Of a stretch of DNA of 17,013 nucleotides, positions 1-7,812 are shown one piece after another. Each line of letters opens with the position of its first letter. Within the stretch, counting starts at the first letter, position 1. Position numbers and translations under genes: made by a program. The DNA lies in assembly GCA_023386835.1 (NCBI GenBank), contig JAEWIY010000175.1, positions 1-17,013 on the forward strand, read 5' to 3'. This DNA is from Verrucomicrobiota bacterium (GTDB taxonomy: Bacteria > Verrucomicrobiota > Verrucomicrobiia > Opitutales > Opitutaceae). The notes beneath the pieces were generated by a model, which was not told the DNA's origin, did not search any database, and saw nothing but the letters and a program-made list of their open reading frames with translations.

Positions 1-996
1 GACTTCCAGCACGCGTTGCACCGCATTGAGGGAGTAAAGGCCGGCTGCGATGTCTACATCGAGAAGCCCTTTGCGGAAACCATGGCCGATGCCCGCGCGG
101 CGCTGAAAGCGGTGCGCGCGACGGATCGCATCGTCCAGGTCGGCTCGCAACGCCGGAGCGGTCGGACGTATCACGCCGCGAACGAATACCTGCGGTCGGG
201 AAAGTTCGGCGACATTGTCGCCGTCGAAATGAGCTGGAACGTCAACCAGCCGGGCCGCTGGCGGCGGCCGCAGCTCGTCGAGTCCATGCGGGAGCAGGAC
301 ACCGACTGGCGCCGTTTCCTGGTGAACCGGCCCTTCGAGCCGTTCAATGCGCGCAAGCACCTCGAATACCGCCTCTTCTGGCCGTACTCCTCCGGAATTC
401 CCGGCCAGTGGATGTGCCACCAGATCGACACGGTGCACTGGTTCACGGGCCTGCCGCACCCCCGCAGCGTCAGCGCCAACGGCGGCATCTACCAGTGGAA
501 GGACGGGCGCACGAACTTCGACACACTCACGGCCGTTTTCGACTACGGACCACTCGATGATCCGACGCGTGGTTTTCAGGTCACCTACACCTCGCGCTTC
601 AGCAACTCCGCCGGCGGCACCAAGGAGATCTATTACTCCAACGGCGGCGAACTGAACCTCGACACGGGACAGGTGACACCGAACGGCGGACTGCGCGAGC
701 GGGAGGCCGCGGCCATGGGGATGAAACCCAATCTGCTCGAGGCGTATTCACTGGACGGTGACGGACCCGCCGTGACGTCGGCCAATACGGGTGTGGATGC
801 GATGACCAGCGCCCACATCCAGAACTGGCTGAGTTGCGTCCGCAGCCGGAAGGAGCCGAATGCGCCGGTGGAGGCGGGCTACCAGCACTCAATCGCGACC
901 ATCATGGCCAACGCGGCCGCCCGGACCGGCGCGCGGGTCACTTTTGACACGAAGAACCAGGAAGTGCTCGCCGGCGGAAAGGTTTTCCACCTTTGA
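1..996 (+). CDS. Gfo/Idh/MocA family NAD(P)-dependent oxidoreductase, 5'-truncated
   Basis: The reading frame is open from the first base, so the N-terminus and its Rossmann GxGxxG nucleotide-binding motif lie outside the window; 331 residues remain. The visible part starts at the end of the Rossmann domain with the family's EKP motif (residues 21-23 of the fragment, in VYIEKPF). It continues into the alpha/beta C-terminal domain, where the CHQIDTVHW stretch (His140 and Asp143) matches the usual sugar-binding/catalytic segment. The family oxidises or reduces sugars, inositols and related polyols using NAD(P). Planctomycetes and Verrucomicrobia carry many paralogues, and the exact substrate cannot be read from sequence. 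The TTG at base 16 is only an internal Leu codon. A creatininase-like gene follows 121 bases downstream on the same strand and a sugar-type symporter faces it, which suggests carbohydrate catabolism. Family assignment is firm; substrate is unknown. Confidence 0.93.
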   Translation, partial: DFQHALHRIEGVKAGCDVYIEKPFAETMADARAALKAVRATDRIVQVGSQRRSGRTYHAANEYLRSGKFGDIVAVEMSWNVNQPGRWRRPQLVESMREQDTDWRRFLVNRPFEPFNARKHLEYRLFWPYSSGIPGQWMCHQIDTVHWFTGLPHPRSVSANGGIYQWKDGRTNFDTLTAVFDYGPLDDPTRGFQVTYTSRFSNSAGGTKEIYYSNGGELNLDTGQVTPNGGLREREAAAMGMKPNLLEAYSLDGDGPAVTSANTGVDAMTSAHIQNWLSCVRSRKEPNAPVEAGYQHSIATIMANAAARTGARVTFDTKNQEVLAGGKVFHL

Positions 997-1082
997 GCGG
1001 CCCGGCCGCCATCCTTGCCTCCTTAGCGGGGGTGGCAGGCCGATCGCGCGATATGCGAACCTGAGCTGATCCATTATCGAGC

Positions 1083-1102
1083 AGCGCTCGCCCTAGAGCG
1101 CT
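1083..1102 (+). promoter_or_regulatory. 7-bp hairpin just upstream of the creatininase-family ribosome binding site
   Basis: AGCGCTC (1083-1089) and GAGCGCT (1096-1102) form a perfect 7-bp inverted repeat around a 6-base loop. The stem ends two bases before the AAGGAG ribosome binding site. It could act as a translation or RNA-stability element, or be part of an operator. No T-tract follows, so it is not an intrinsic terminator. Its function is inference only. Confidence 0.3.
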
Positions 1103-1104
1103 AA

Positions 1105-1110
1105 AAGGAG
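1105..1110 (+). promoter_or_regulatory. Ribosome binding site of the creatininase-family gene
   Basis: AAGGAG lies seven bases before the ATG at 1118. It is the clearest Shine-Dalgarno sequence in the window, where many other starts have none, and it fixes the start of this gene. Confidence 0.75.
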
Positions 1111-1117
1111 AAGCAAG

Positions 1118-1891
1118 ATGGAAGCTTCTGGCCCCGGACGAGCGCTGAACGAGTCGCAGTACGGACGTTTCGAGTCGCTGCGGCCGCCTCAGCTCGCGGC
1201 GATCCTGCAAACGAAGCCCGTGGCGTGGCTGCCGGTGAGCCCGCTGGAATGGCACGGTGAGGCCCTGCCGTTCGGAACGGACGCGCTCACCGCAAACGCC
1301 ATCACCGAACGCGCCTGGAAATTGACGGGAGGCGTCCTGCTGCCCCTCCTGCCCTTGGGAGTTGAAACGGACTACAAACAGTGGGAGGCCGGCGGGCTGA
1401 AGACGTACCAAGGCTTGGAAGTGGTGACGAAGCAGCGTACCCCCGGCTCGCTGTACGTGCGGTCCGTCACGTTGGAACTGGTGCTGGTGGACTACCTCAC
1501 GGCCTTGGAACGGCAGGGTTTTCGCGTCGGCGTCGTGGTGAGCGCGCACCTCGCCTTTGAGCACATGCAAGTCTTGCAGGAGGTCTGCGCGCGGCCGCGT
1601 TCGAACCTGCAGGTCCTGCTCTGGCGCACCCTGGCAGAGCCGGCAGAGGTTCCTCCGCACCTGCATCTGACCGCGAACGACGGTGGTCACGCCGACATCA
1701 TCGAGGCCAGCATCATGAGTGCGATCGCCCCAAGTTCGGTCGACCTGGCAGTATTCGGAACCGCCGGACGCGACCGATCGATCGGGCTTTCCGCTGAGAA
1801 CGTGCAAGCCATCGATCCGGCGAAAGGTCGGGCCCTCGTTGAGTACAACGCCGCGCAATTGTCCGCGCGGGTTATAGCGTTGCTCGGCTGA
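1118..1891 (+). CDS. Creatininase-family (creatinine amidohydrolase-like) metal-dependent hydrolase
   Basis: A 257-residue protein whose ATG is set by a strong AAGGAG. Members of this family are metal-dependent cytoplasmic amidohydrolases or deformylases acting on small cyclic or formylated amides, and many are of unknown substrate. The first metal motif is clear: ExHGxxxPxGTD at residues 44-55 (Glu44, His46, Asp55). The C-terminal signature is also present as HADIIEAS (His191, Glu196), in place of the usual HAGxxETS. The middle motif is divergent: the expected NGHGGN reads SAHLAF, keeping only His144, so one metal site may be altered. True creatininase activity is therefore unlikely to be safe to assume. 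It follows the oxidoreductase on the same strand and converges with the symporter gene 23 bases downstream, so a role in degrading an imported sugar derivative is plausible but unproven. Confidence 0.82.
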   Translation: MEASGPGRALNESQYGRFESLRPPQLAAILQTKPVAWLPVSPLEWHGEALPFGTDALTANAITERAWKLTGGVLLPLLPLGVETDYKQWEAGGLKTYQGLEVVTKQRTPGSLYVRSVTLELVLVDYLTALERQGFRVGVVVSAHLAFEHMQVLQEVCARPRSNLQVLLWRTLAEPAEVPPHLHLTANDGGHADIIEASIMSAIAPSSVDLAVFGTAGRDRSIGLSAENVQAIDPAKGRALVEYNAAQLSARVIALLG

Positions 1892-1914
1892 CAGATTCGG
1901 GGCGCAGAGTGTAG

Positions 1915-3333
1915 TTAACCTTCCGCGACGGAGGCAGCCTCGCCCGCCGCTGCCTTCGGATCGCGGTTCTCAAACTCGCGGCGCGCGTACGGAATCACGC
2001 GGCCGCGTTTCACCTCGCGTCCGAACCAGACCACAATGGCGAAAGCGAGGCACGCGGTGCCAAACTGCCAGATGAAGCCGCTGGAGTGATCGTAATTCGC
2101 CAGTCCGCGCGCACCAAATATCCGCGTGAACAACGCAACAAATTGCCCGGCCCCGTTCACCAGCAGGAAAATCACCACGCCGCCGACGAAGGAGAACCCG
2201 GCGCTGACCGTGCCGTAGCGGTTCGATGGAATGTAGTCATAAACCAGCGGCCCCCAGAGGATGAACACCATCGACATCAACGCCTCGTTGGCGACGTTGA
2301 AGCCGATGAAGACGCCGTGGGGCACCTGGTAATCAACCACAAAACGCGCGTAGAGGAAGAAGCACAGGTTGACGACGGCGGGCAGCAGCACGGCGAACCT
2401 GAACAATTTCAAGCGCGGCAACCGGTCCGCCATGTATCCAAAAAGCGGAACAAAGAGCAGCATGTTGCCCACGCTCACCCAGCCGGCAACAACGTAGATC
2501 TGCGCCTTCGTGAAGCCCAGTTGCTCCGTCAGGAAGAGGGGCACGGCGGACGATCCCACTCCGCCGCCCGCGTAGCTGCCAATGCCTCCCATCGTGAGAT
2601 AAGGACACACGTACAGCAGGTAGATCATCCACCACTGCCGTTCCCCAAAAAGATCGCTGAAGAAGCGGGCGGGCGAGAAGCGCTCGCGGCGAATCGATTC
2701 CGGCGGCGGTGTCTCGCGCACTTTGAAGATAAGGAACAACAGCGTGAGCAGAACCGCGCCGGACCCCAGCCAGAACACCGCCTTCTCCCCCGTCAGCGTC
2801 CACGTGCGACCGAGGGCGTTCAGATCGTATTGGCGGTCAAACTGCGCCAGCATGACGGCATTGGCGAAGAGCCCCGTCACCTGCTGCAGGATGTTCCGCA
2901 TCGTCGATGCGCGGCCGCGCTGCGAGGGTGGGATGACTTCGTTGTACAGCGGCTCGTACGGCATGCCGACGTCGCTGCAGAACTGGTAGATCACGATCAG
3001 GATCACCAGCACCCAAAGGTTCGGCGCCAGGGGGATGAAGAACAGCGTCAGCACCGAGCCGGTCCATCCGACGATCAGCAGCGGTTTGCGACGCCCCCAA
3101 CGCGTCCAGATCCGGTCGCTCATGTAACTCGTCACCGCGCCGACCAGAAAGTTGAACGCGAAGTTGATGCTGCTGATGAACGCGATGAGCGACGGATTCT
3201 CGACGAACTTGCGAATGGTGAACGTCAGCGGCGCCCCGCTGCACATGCCCTCGTATGTCAAGGTCGCCCAAGGCAGGACCATCCAGACCACCCAGCTCCA
3301 GCGAACCTTGGGATGGTGGGTTTCTATCCTCAT
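1915..3333 (-). CDS. MFS transporter, SLC45/GPH-like sugar:cation symporter
   Basis: A polytopic inner-membrane protein of 472 residues when started at the ATG at 3333. The frame extends to a TTG at 3414, but that extension is Arg-rich, non-hydrophobic and uncharacteristic, so I prefer the ATG that begins MRIETHHPKVRW just before the first membrane helix. About twelve hydrophobic helices are visible. The major-facilitator loop motif after TM2 reads SDRIWTRWGRRKP (residues 72-84) and its C-terminal-half counterpart is GYMADRLPRLK (about 299-309). The IPPSQRGRAS segment (134-143) is also typical. Proteins of this type move sugars or glycosides with a proton or sodium ion. The adjacent oxidoreductase and creatininase-like genes support a carbohydrate substrate, but the specific one cannot be read. 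The C-terminal tail is charged and cytoplasmic. Confidence 0.88.
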   Translation of the reverse strand: MRIETHHPKVRWSWVVWMVLPWATLTYEGMCSGAPLTFTIRKFVENPSLIAFISSINFAFNFLVGAVTSYMSDRIWTRWGRRKPLLIVGWTGSVLTLFFIPLAPNLWVLVILIVIYQFCSDVGMPYEPLYNEVIPPSQRGRASTMRNILQQVTGLFANAVMLAQFDRQYDLNALGRTWTLTGEKAVFWLGSGAVLLTLLFLIFKVRETPPPESIRRERFSPARFFSDLFGERQWWMIYLLYVCPYLTMGGIGSYAGGGVGSSAVPLFLTEQLGFTKAQIYVVAGWVSVGNMLLFVPLFGYMADRLPRLKLFRFAVLLPAVVNLCFFLYARFVVDYQVPHGVFIGFNVANEALMSMVFILWGPLVYDYIPSNRYGTVSAGFSFVGGVVIFLLVNGAGQFVALFTRIFGARGLANYDHSSGFIWQFGTACLAFAIVVWFGREVKRGRVIPYARREFENRDPKAAAGEAASVAEG

Positions 3334-3627
3334 GAGTTGGGGCAACGCGGGGCTCTCGAAAAGGGGTACAGACGAACGACGCCGGAAGCGTTTCTTCCGC
3401 TGCCCACGGAGCAAGGCGACGCTCAGTCAACCCGAGGACCGGGCTATGCGAACCCGGCTCAAAAGCCAAGATCCCCCCAAAAGGCGGTTTGGCACGCCCG
3501 ACTTCGCCGGAGCCGAGGAAGCTCGGCATTGCGTGGAAACCGCGTGGTTCGACAGGGCTCCTACGTAGGGTTCCAACTCGACCTGACCAGCCCAGCCCAC
3601 GATTCTTCAGGCTCCTGCTTCGATTGA
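3334..3627. other. Divergent intergenic region between symporter and DUF898 genes
   Basis: This 294-base gap must carry the promoters for the leftward symporter gene and the rightward DUF898/M48 operon. I see a TTGACT at 3425-3430 on the - strand that could be a -35 element, but no good -10 follows at the right distance. A 6-bp hairpin with a 4-base loop lies at 3512-3527 (GCCGAG, GAAG, CTCGGC). No recognisable riboswitch, RNA gene or small protein is evident. The longer symporter start at TTG 3414 would take part of this region. Confidence 0.4.
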
Positions 3628-4791
3628 ATGGATTCTCCTCCTGAGCCGCCGGCGCTGCCACCCGCGGACGTCCCTCCTTCTCTGCCTCCGGTGACTTCCT
3701 CGACGGTCGCCGAGCCCGCACCGGCCCAGTCGGCTCCCGCTGACACCGTGGTGCTCGAGCTGCCGACAACTCCGCCGCCACTGGGCCACGAAATTCGTTT
3801 TCACGGCGCCGCGAAGGAATACTTCCGCATCTGGATCGTGAATACGCTCCTCACGCTGCTGACGGGAGGCGTGTTTCTAGCCTGGGCGAAGGTGAGGAAA
3901 CGGCGCTACCTGCGCGGCTGCGTCGAATTGATGGGGCATCGCTTCGATTATCGCGCCAACCCGCTCCAGCTCCTGCTCGGCAACGTCATGGTGGCGCTGC
4001 TCTTCCTCGGCTACAGTGTCTTCGGTGCCGTCTACCCGGCCGTGCAAGTGGGCGTTTTTGTCGTGGGCGTGCTCCTGATCCCGTGGATCGTGACGCGGGC
4101 ATTCTGCTTCAACGCGCACAACACCGTGTATCGCGAGCTCCGGTTCCGCTTTCACGGCGCCCTGAGCAGCGCCCTCGCCGTTTACCTGCTCAAACCGATC
4201 TTCATCGGTCTCACCTTCGGTTTGTATTACCCCGCCTGGGTGCGCGAGCGGCGTCTGTATGCCGTCAACAATCACCGGCTCGGCGACGCCTATTTCCGGT
4301 TGAAGTGCAACACCGGTCCGTTCTATCGCGCCTACCTGGTCGCGGGCGCCGTCGCGCTTGTCGCCTTGGTCACCGCCGGTGCATTCATCACGTGGAGCCA
4401 GAACCAGACATCGGGCGCCCCCTCAAAGACGCCGCTGCTCATCGGCTTCTTCGTCATCTACGGCCTCGGTTTCTTCGTCTCGAAACAGCTGATACACGCA
4501 CAGCTGTTCAACCACATCTGGAATCACACTTCGCTTGATGGGCACCGGTTCGAAGCGCAGATGAAGGTCGGTCGCTGGCTCTCGCTGCAAGCGACCAACC
4601 TGCTCGCGGTTATTGGCAGCGCCGGCCTTTTGCTTCCCTGGGCGACGATTCGCACCTGCCGCTACACGGCCTCCTGCCTGCGGTTGGTGCCAAATGGCCC
4701 CCTCGAGACCATCGAACGGATGGGCAGCGCCAACGGGAGCGGCGCCGGCGAGAGTGCCGCCGAGGTGATTGGCCTGGACTTCGGGCTATGA
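3628..4791 (+). CDS. YjgN family (DUF898) multi-pass inner-membrane protein
   Basis: A 387-residue membrane protein. Residues 1-50 are a Pro/Ala-rich, non-hydrophobic leader, probably cytoplasmic. The DUF898 signature begins at RFHGAAKEYFRIW (57-69), followed by a hydrophobic stretch and the basic end WAKVRKRRY (86-94). A second, related unit begins at RFHGALSS (173-180) and ends at YPAWVRERRLY (201-211). A third partial unit lies around 323-346 (LLPWATIRTCRY), so the protein shows three related segments. The family's function is unknown; E. coli YjgN is the namesake. The stop codon overlaps the ATG of the M48 protease gene (ATGA), so the two are translationally coupled and probably act together at the inner membrane. 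No Shine-Dalgarno sequence is visible before the ATG. Family assignment is firm; a substrate or transport role would be speculation. Confidence 0.9.
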   Translation: MDSPPEPPALPPADVPPSLPPVTSSTVAEPAPAQSAPADTVVLELPTTPPPLGHEIRFHGAAKEYFRIWIVNTLLTLLTGGVFLAWAKVRKRRYLRGCVELMGHRFDYRANPLQLLLGNVMVALLFLGYSVFGAVYPAVQVGVFVVGVLLIPWIVTRAFCFNAHNTVYRELRFRFHGALSSALAVYLLKPIFIGLTFGLYYPAWVRERRLYAVNNHRLGDAYFRLKCNTGPFYRAYLVAGAVALVALVTAGAFITWSQNQTSGAPSKTPLLIGFFVIYGLGFFVSKQLIHAQLFNHIWNHTSLDGHRFEAQMKVGRWLSLQATNLLAVIGSAGLLLPWATIRTCRYTASCLRLVPNGPLETIERMGSANGSGAGESAAEVIGLDFGL

Positions 4792-6110
4792 CAACCGGTC
4801 GTTACAGTGACGGGCGGTTCCTCGAAGGCCATTCGGTCCAGGTGGAGTTCGCGGACGGACACCTGAACGTGGTCGGTGAAGGGGTCGCCCGGCGCGTTCC
4901 GACCGCGGAACTTCGCTGGAGCGACCCGCTGGCATCAATCCCACAGTTCGTTTATTTCCCGGATGGCGCCGTGCTCGAGTTGAACGATGCCCACGACCTG
5001 CGCTCCCGCGTGCCCGGCGCGGAGGCGAGCAGGCTCGCAAGGTCACTCTCCTGGCTCGAGCGCCAAAGCCACATTGCCGCGATTGCCACTCTTGCCCTGG
5101 TGGCGCTGGTCGCTTCCGGACTGTACTTCGGTGTGCCACGTCTGGCGGCCAACCTGGCCGTCCGTGCTCCAGAGAGCGTGGAGAAACAGGCCGGAGCGAT
5201 CGCCATGGAGGCGCTTGATCAGTATCTTGGGCCGAGCCAGATTGCCCGTCGTCATCATCTCCGGGCCGAGAAGCAGCTCCAACGGCTGCTGCCCTCCCGC
5301 CAAGAAGCCGAGCTTCCGATCCTCGAGATCTGCTCTATGGGCGATCTGGCGAATGCCTTCGCGCTTCCGGGCGATCGCATCGTGGTCTCCGACAAACTCC
5401 TGCTGTTGCTCTCCGACGATGAATTGGCCGCCGTGCTCGCCCACGAATTGGGGCACCTGGAAAACCGCCACGGATTGCAGAGTGTGGTGCGGAGTTCGTT
5501 GGCCCTTTTGTTCGTCGCCACGGTGACCGGTGACCTGTCGAGCCTCACCACCTTTGCGGGGTCACTCCCTTTTCTGATCCTGACCAACGGGTACTCTCGA
5601 GACTTGGAACGCGAGGCCGATCGCTATGCGCGCCAGCTGCTCGAAGCCCGGGCAATCGATGTCCGCGCGTTCTCCAACGCTTTGGCCAAACTGGAGAAGG
5701 CCGCCGCGTCGGAAACCACCGCCAGCTACTTGAGCACCCATCCTTCCGTCGAAGAACGGATCCAGCTCTTCGGGGATCCGGTGCCCGCCGCGGAAAGCGA
5801 TGCCGAAACCGTGGCGGCTCCTCCAGTCGTGGGCGACCGCGGGGCCCGGGTGATCCATCGCGTTGAACCCACCTATCCGCCGGAAGCGGCCCAAGCCGGA
5901 CTTCAGGGCGTGGTGATGGTCGAGTTCTATGTGGGCGAAGACGGCGAGGTCTACCAGCCCCGCGCCATCCACACGGATCACCGGCAACTGAATGCGGCGG
6001 CCGTGGAGGCGATCACGCAGTGGCGCTTTGAACCGGCCTACAAGAACGGCCATCCCACGCAGGTGCGGCACCGCGTTTCACTGCACTTCCGCCTGGACGA
6101 AACGAACTGA
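4788..6110 (+). CDS. Membrane-anchored M48 zinc metallopeptidase fused to a TonB C-terminal domain
   Basis: A 440-residue protein with four visible parts. Residues 1-72 form a small beta-rich domain (GRYSDGRF to FVYFPDGAVLELND) of the kind found before M48 peptidases that neighbour DUF898 genes. One transmembrane helix lies at about 97-116. The M48 catalytic domain spans roughly 135-330, with zinc motif HELGH at 219-223, third ligand Glu274 in the ExxxD motif (EREAD) and the conserved STHPS at 316-320. After an acidic Ala/Pro linker comes a TonB C-terminal domain at about 357-437 (VEPTYPPEAAQAGLQG, then QWRFEPA). With one helix and a cytoplasmic N-terminus, both the protease and the TonB domain would be periplasmic. 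Related periplasmic M48 enzymes act in envelope protein quality control; the TonB domain suggests contact with outer-membrane proteins. The ATG overlaps the stop of the DUF898 gene. All catalytic residues look intact. Confidence 0.92.
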   Translation: MTTGRYSDGRFLEGHSVQVEFADGHLNVVGEGVARRVPTAELRWSDPLASIPQFVYFPDGAVLELNDAHDLRSRVPGAEASRLARSLSWLERQSHIAAIATLALVALVASGLYFGVPRLAANLAVRAPESVEKQAGAIAMEALDQYLGPSQIARRHHLRAEKQLQRLLPSRQEAELPILEICSMGDLANAFALPGDRIVVSDKLLLLLSDDELAAVLAHELGHLENRHGLQSVVRSSLALLFVATVTGDLSSLTTFAGSLPFLILTNGYSRDLEREADRYARQLLEARAIDVRAFSNALAKLEKAAASETTASYLSTHPSVEERIQLFGDPVPAAESDAETVAAPPVVGDRGARVIHRVEPTYPPEAAQAGLQGVVMVEFYVGEDGEVYQPRAIHTDHRQLNAAAVEAITQWRFEPAYKNGHPTQVRHRVSLHFRLDETN

Positions 6111-6181
6111 CGTGCGCCCGTCGTCCGCATCCAGACTGTCGATACGCCCCCAAAATTCCGCCCGGGCCGTCGCCCGAAACC

Positions 6182-7192
6182 TTAAGTCTGCTCCCCGAGT
6201 GCTTCGCGGATCGGGCTGGGCAGCGGCGCGGTCAGCAGCGGGCCGTTGAGGCCCGGCAGGCGCTCGGAAAACGCTTCAGCGGGGTTGCTGTTCCGCAGGG
6301 CGCGTTGCACCATGCCCATCTTCGCGTCGAGGTTGTCGACCATCGAGACGAAGACCGCTTCCGGAGTGGCCGCATAAACGGCCGCGCCCCACTCGGGCTC
6401 CCCTTGATGGCTGAGCACAATATGTTCGAGCCGTTCAAGCCGGTCCGGATCGAGCCGCGACTTCAGCCCGGCTTTGCGCACGAGCTGATAGCCGAGCACG
6501 ACGTGACCCTGCAGCGTGCCGCGGCGGCTGCGGCGAGCGCCCAGCGCCCCCTCATACTCGATCACCTTGCCAACGTCGTGCACGAGCACACCCGCCATCG
6601 CGAGGTCGGTATCCACTTCTGAATACAACGGCAGGAGTGCCTTCGCCGCTCGCGCCATGTGCAGCGTGTGTTCCAGCAAGCCATGGCGGTAGGCGTGGTG
6701 CATCGACACCGCCGCCGGCGAGACGCGGAACGCTTCCCCAACCTCCTCGAACACGCTGCGCACGGTCAGACGCACTTCGTCGTGCCCGATGCCATCAATG
6801 AAGCCCTGAAACTCACGCCACATCTCCTCCGGGTCTTCGGGCGGCACCTCCACCAACCGCTCCAGCGCCCCGCTCGCCGCGAGCGCGGCTTCATCGAGCG
6901 CGCAGAGAGTGACGATGCGCGGCGAAAAACGGCTTTGATAGAACTCCGCCTTGCCCTCGATCCGAACCGCCACGCCTTCGGTCAGCTGCTTGCAGGCGTC
7001 GAACTGCGGATGATCGCCAAAGAGCGTCGCCGAGAACGCCCCGGTGCGATCCCCCAGTTCCAGCGTGAGAAACGGGTTGCCGTTGGAGGCGGTCTTGACC
7101 GTCAACTTGCGTAGGAGCAGGACGCTGACGAAAGGGCGCGCGCCTTCGAGCGCCTTCAGTTCGCGAACAGAGTGCAGGAGAACTTCAGCCAT
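6182..7192 (-). CDS. YhaM-like 3'-5' exoribonuclease (OB-fold plus HD domain)
   Basis: A 336-residue cytoplasmic protein, close to the roughly 314 residues of Bacillus YhaM. Residues 15-100 form an OB-fold nucleic-acid-binding domain (FVSVLLLRKLTVKTASNGNPF to EGKAEFYQ). Residues about 160-300 form an HD-superfamily domain with HHAYRHGLLEHT (165-176), the HD pair His205-Asp206 in LVHDVGK, His230, SHQG (261-264) and Asp286 in MVDNLDAKM. In the family this metal centre supports 3'-to-5' RNA (and sometimes DNA) degradation. The start ATG overlaps the 3' end of the isochorismatase-fold gene by eight bases, so the genes are co-translated. It converges with the M48 gene across 71 bases that hold no obvious terminator. 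Assignment is by domain order and motifs; nuclease activity in this species is inferred. Confidence 0.88.
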   Translation of the reverse strand: MAEVLLHSVRELKALEGARPFVSVLLLRKLTVKTASNGNPFLTLELGDRTGAFSATLFGDHPQFDACKQLTEGVAVRIEGKAEFYQSRFSPRIVTLCALDEAALAASGALERLVEVPPEDPEEMWREFQGFIDGIGHDEVRLTVRSVFEEVGEAFRVSPAAVSMHHAYRHGLLEHTLHMARAAKALLPLYSEVDTDLAMAGVLVHDVGKVIEYEGALGARRSRRGTLQGHVVLGYQLVRKAGLKSRLDPDRLERLEHIVLSHQGEPEWGAAVYAATPEAVFVSMVDNLDAKMGMVQRALRNSNPAEAFSERLPGLNGPLLTAPLPSPIREALGEQT

Positions 7193-7739
7193 GAGTTTTC
7201 ACGAGTTCGGTGAACGAACGGAAAAACGGATGCCGCGCCCCGTGCAGCAGCGAATAGAAGATGGTCTCCGACGGCAGCACGTGCACGCCGCTTCGCGTGA
7301 GCGCGTCGAGCGCGTAACGAGCATCGTCGGGTCGGCGCGCGCCGATGGCGTCGCTGAGCAACGTCACCTGCAGGTTCGCGTTGAGCGCGTCGATCGCCGT
7401 CTGATACACGCAAACCGGCGTTTCGATGCCGCACAGGATCAGGTGCTCAACATCGAGGCCACGCACAGTTTCCGCGATCCCGTCATCCGCCAGTGCGGAG
7501 AACGTCGACTTGGCCAACTGCACGGGCTGTTCGGTCAGCTCCAGCAACTCGGGCAGCGTGGAGCCGAGCTTTTGCGGCACCTGCTCGGTGAACGCGACCT
7601 TCAATCCGATGCCGCGCGCAGCCGAAATCGCAAAGCGGCACCGTCGAATCACGACCTCGCGCTCCGGGAGGGCCGCGAGAAACGCGGCCTGCATGTCCAG
7701 GCAAAGCAACAAGGCACCGGGCAACGACGATACGGCCAT
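7185..7739 (-). CDS. Isochorismatase-family cysteine hydrolase
   Basis: An alpha/beta hydrolase-like protein of 184 residues from the ATG at 7739; the frame also offers a TTG at 7757, which would add six residues. The family's catalytic triad is present: Asp15 in LDMQ, Lys77 in LAKSTFSA and Cys110 in GIETPVCVYQTA, preceded by the usual cis-peptide region. The short length and GIET(H/P)VCV pattern fit the YcaC/nicotinamidase-like or ISOC-domain branch rather than true isochorismatase. Such enzymes hydrolyse small amides or ethers, and many remain unassigned. It overlaps the downstream YhaM-like gene by eight bases and follows the phosphoesterase gene after 73 bases, so a three-gene operon is likely. 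The substrate is unknown, and nothing around it points to siderophore or NAD synthesis. Confidence 0.9.
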   Translation of the reverse strand: MAVSSLPGALLLCLDMQAAFLAALPEREVVIRRCRFAISAARGIGLKVAFTEQVPQKLGSTLPELLELTEQPVQLAKSTFSALADDGIAETVRGLDVEHLILCGIETPVCVYQTAIDALNANLQVTLLSDAIGARRPDDARYALDALTRSGVHVLPSETIFYSLLHGARHPFFRSFTELVKTHG

Positions 7740-7812
7740 GGGCGAGTCTTGCCACAAGACGGGCGTCAGCGGAAGGCTGAACGCCGCGCGAGCGTTCCCG
7801 CAGCAGCCGGCG

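Noticed and set aside
938..1858. A 306-codon - strand frame across the creatininase-like gene
   Set aside because: It overlaps the convincing + strand gene with a strong ribosome site, and its product has no recognisable motif.
2086..3627. A 513-codon open frame on the + strand opposite the symporter
   Set aside because: It is antisense to a clear MFS gene and encodes a His/Gln/Arg/Glu-rich protein of the kind made by reading the wrong strand of GC-rich DNA.
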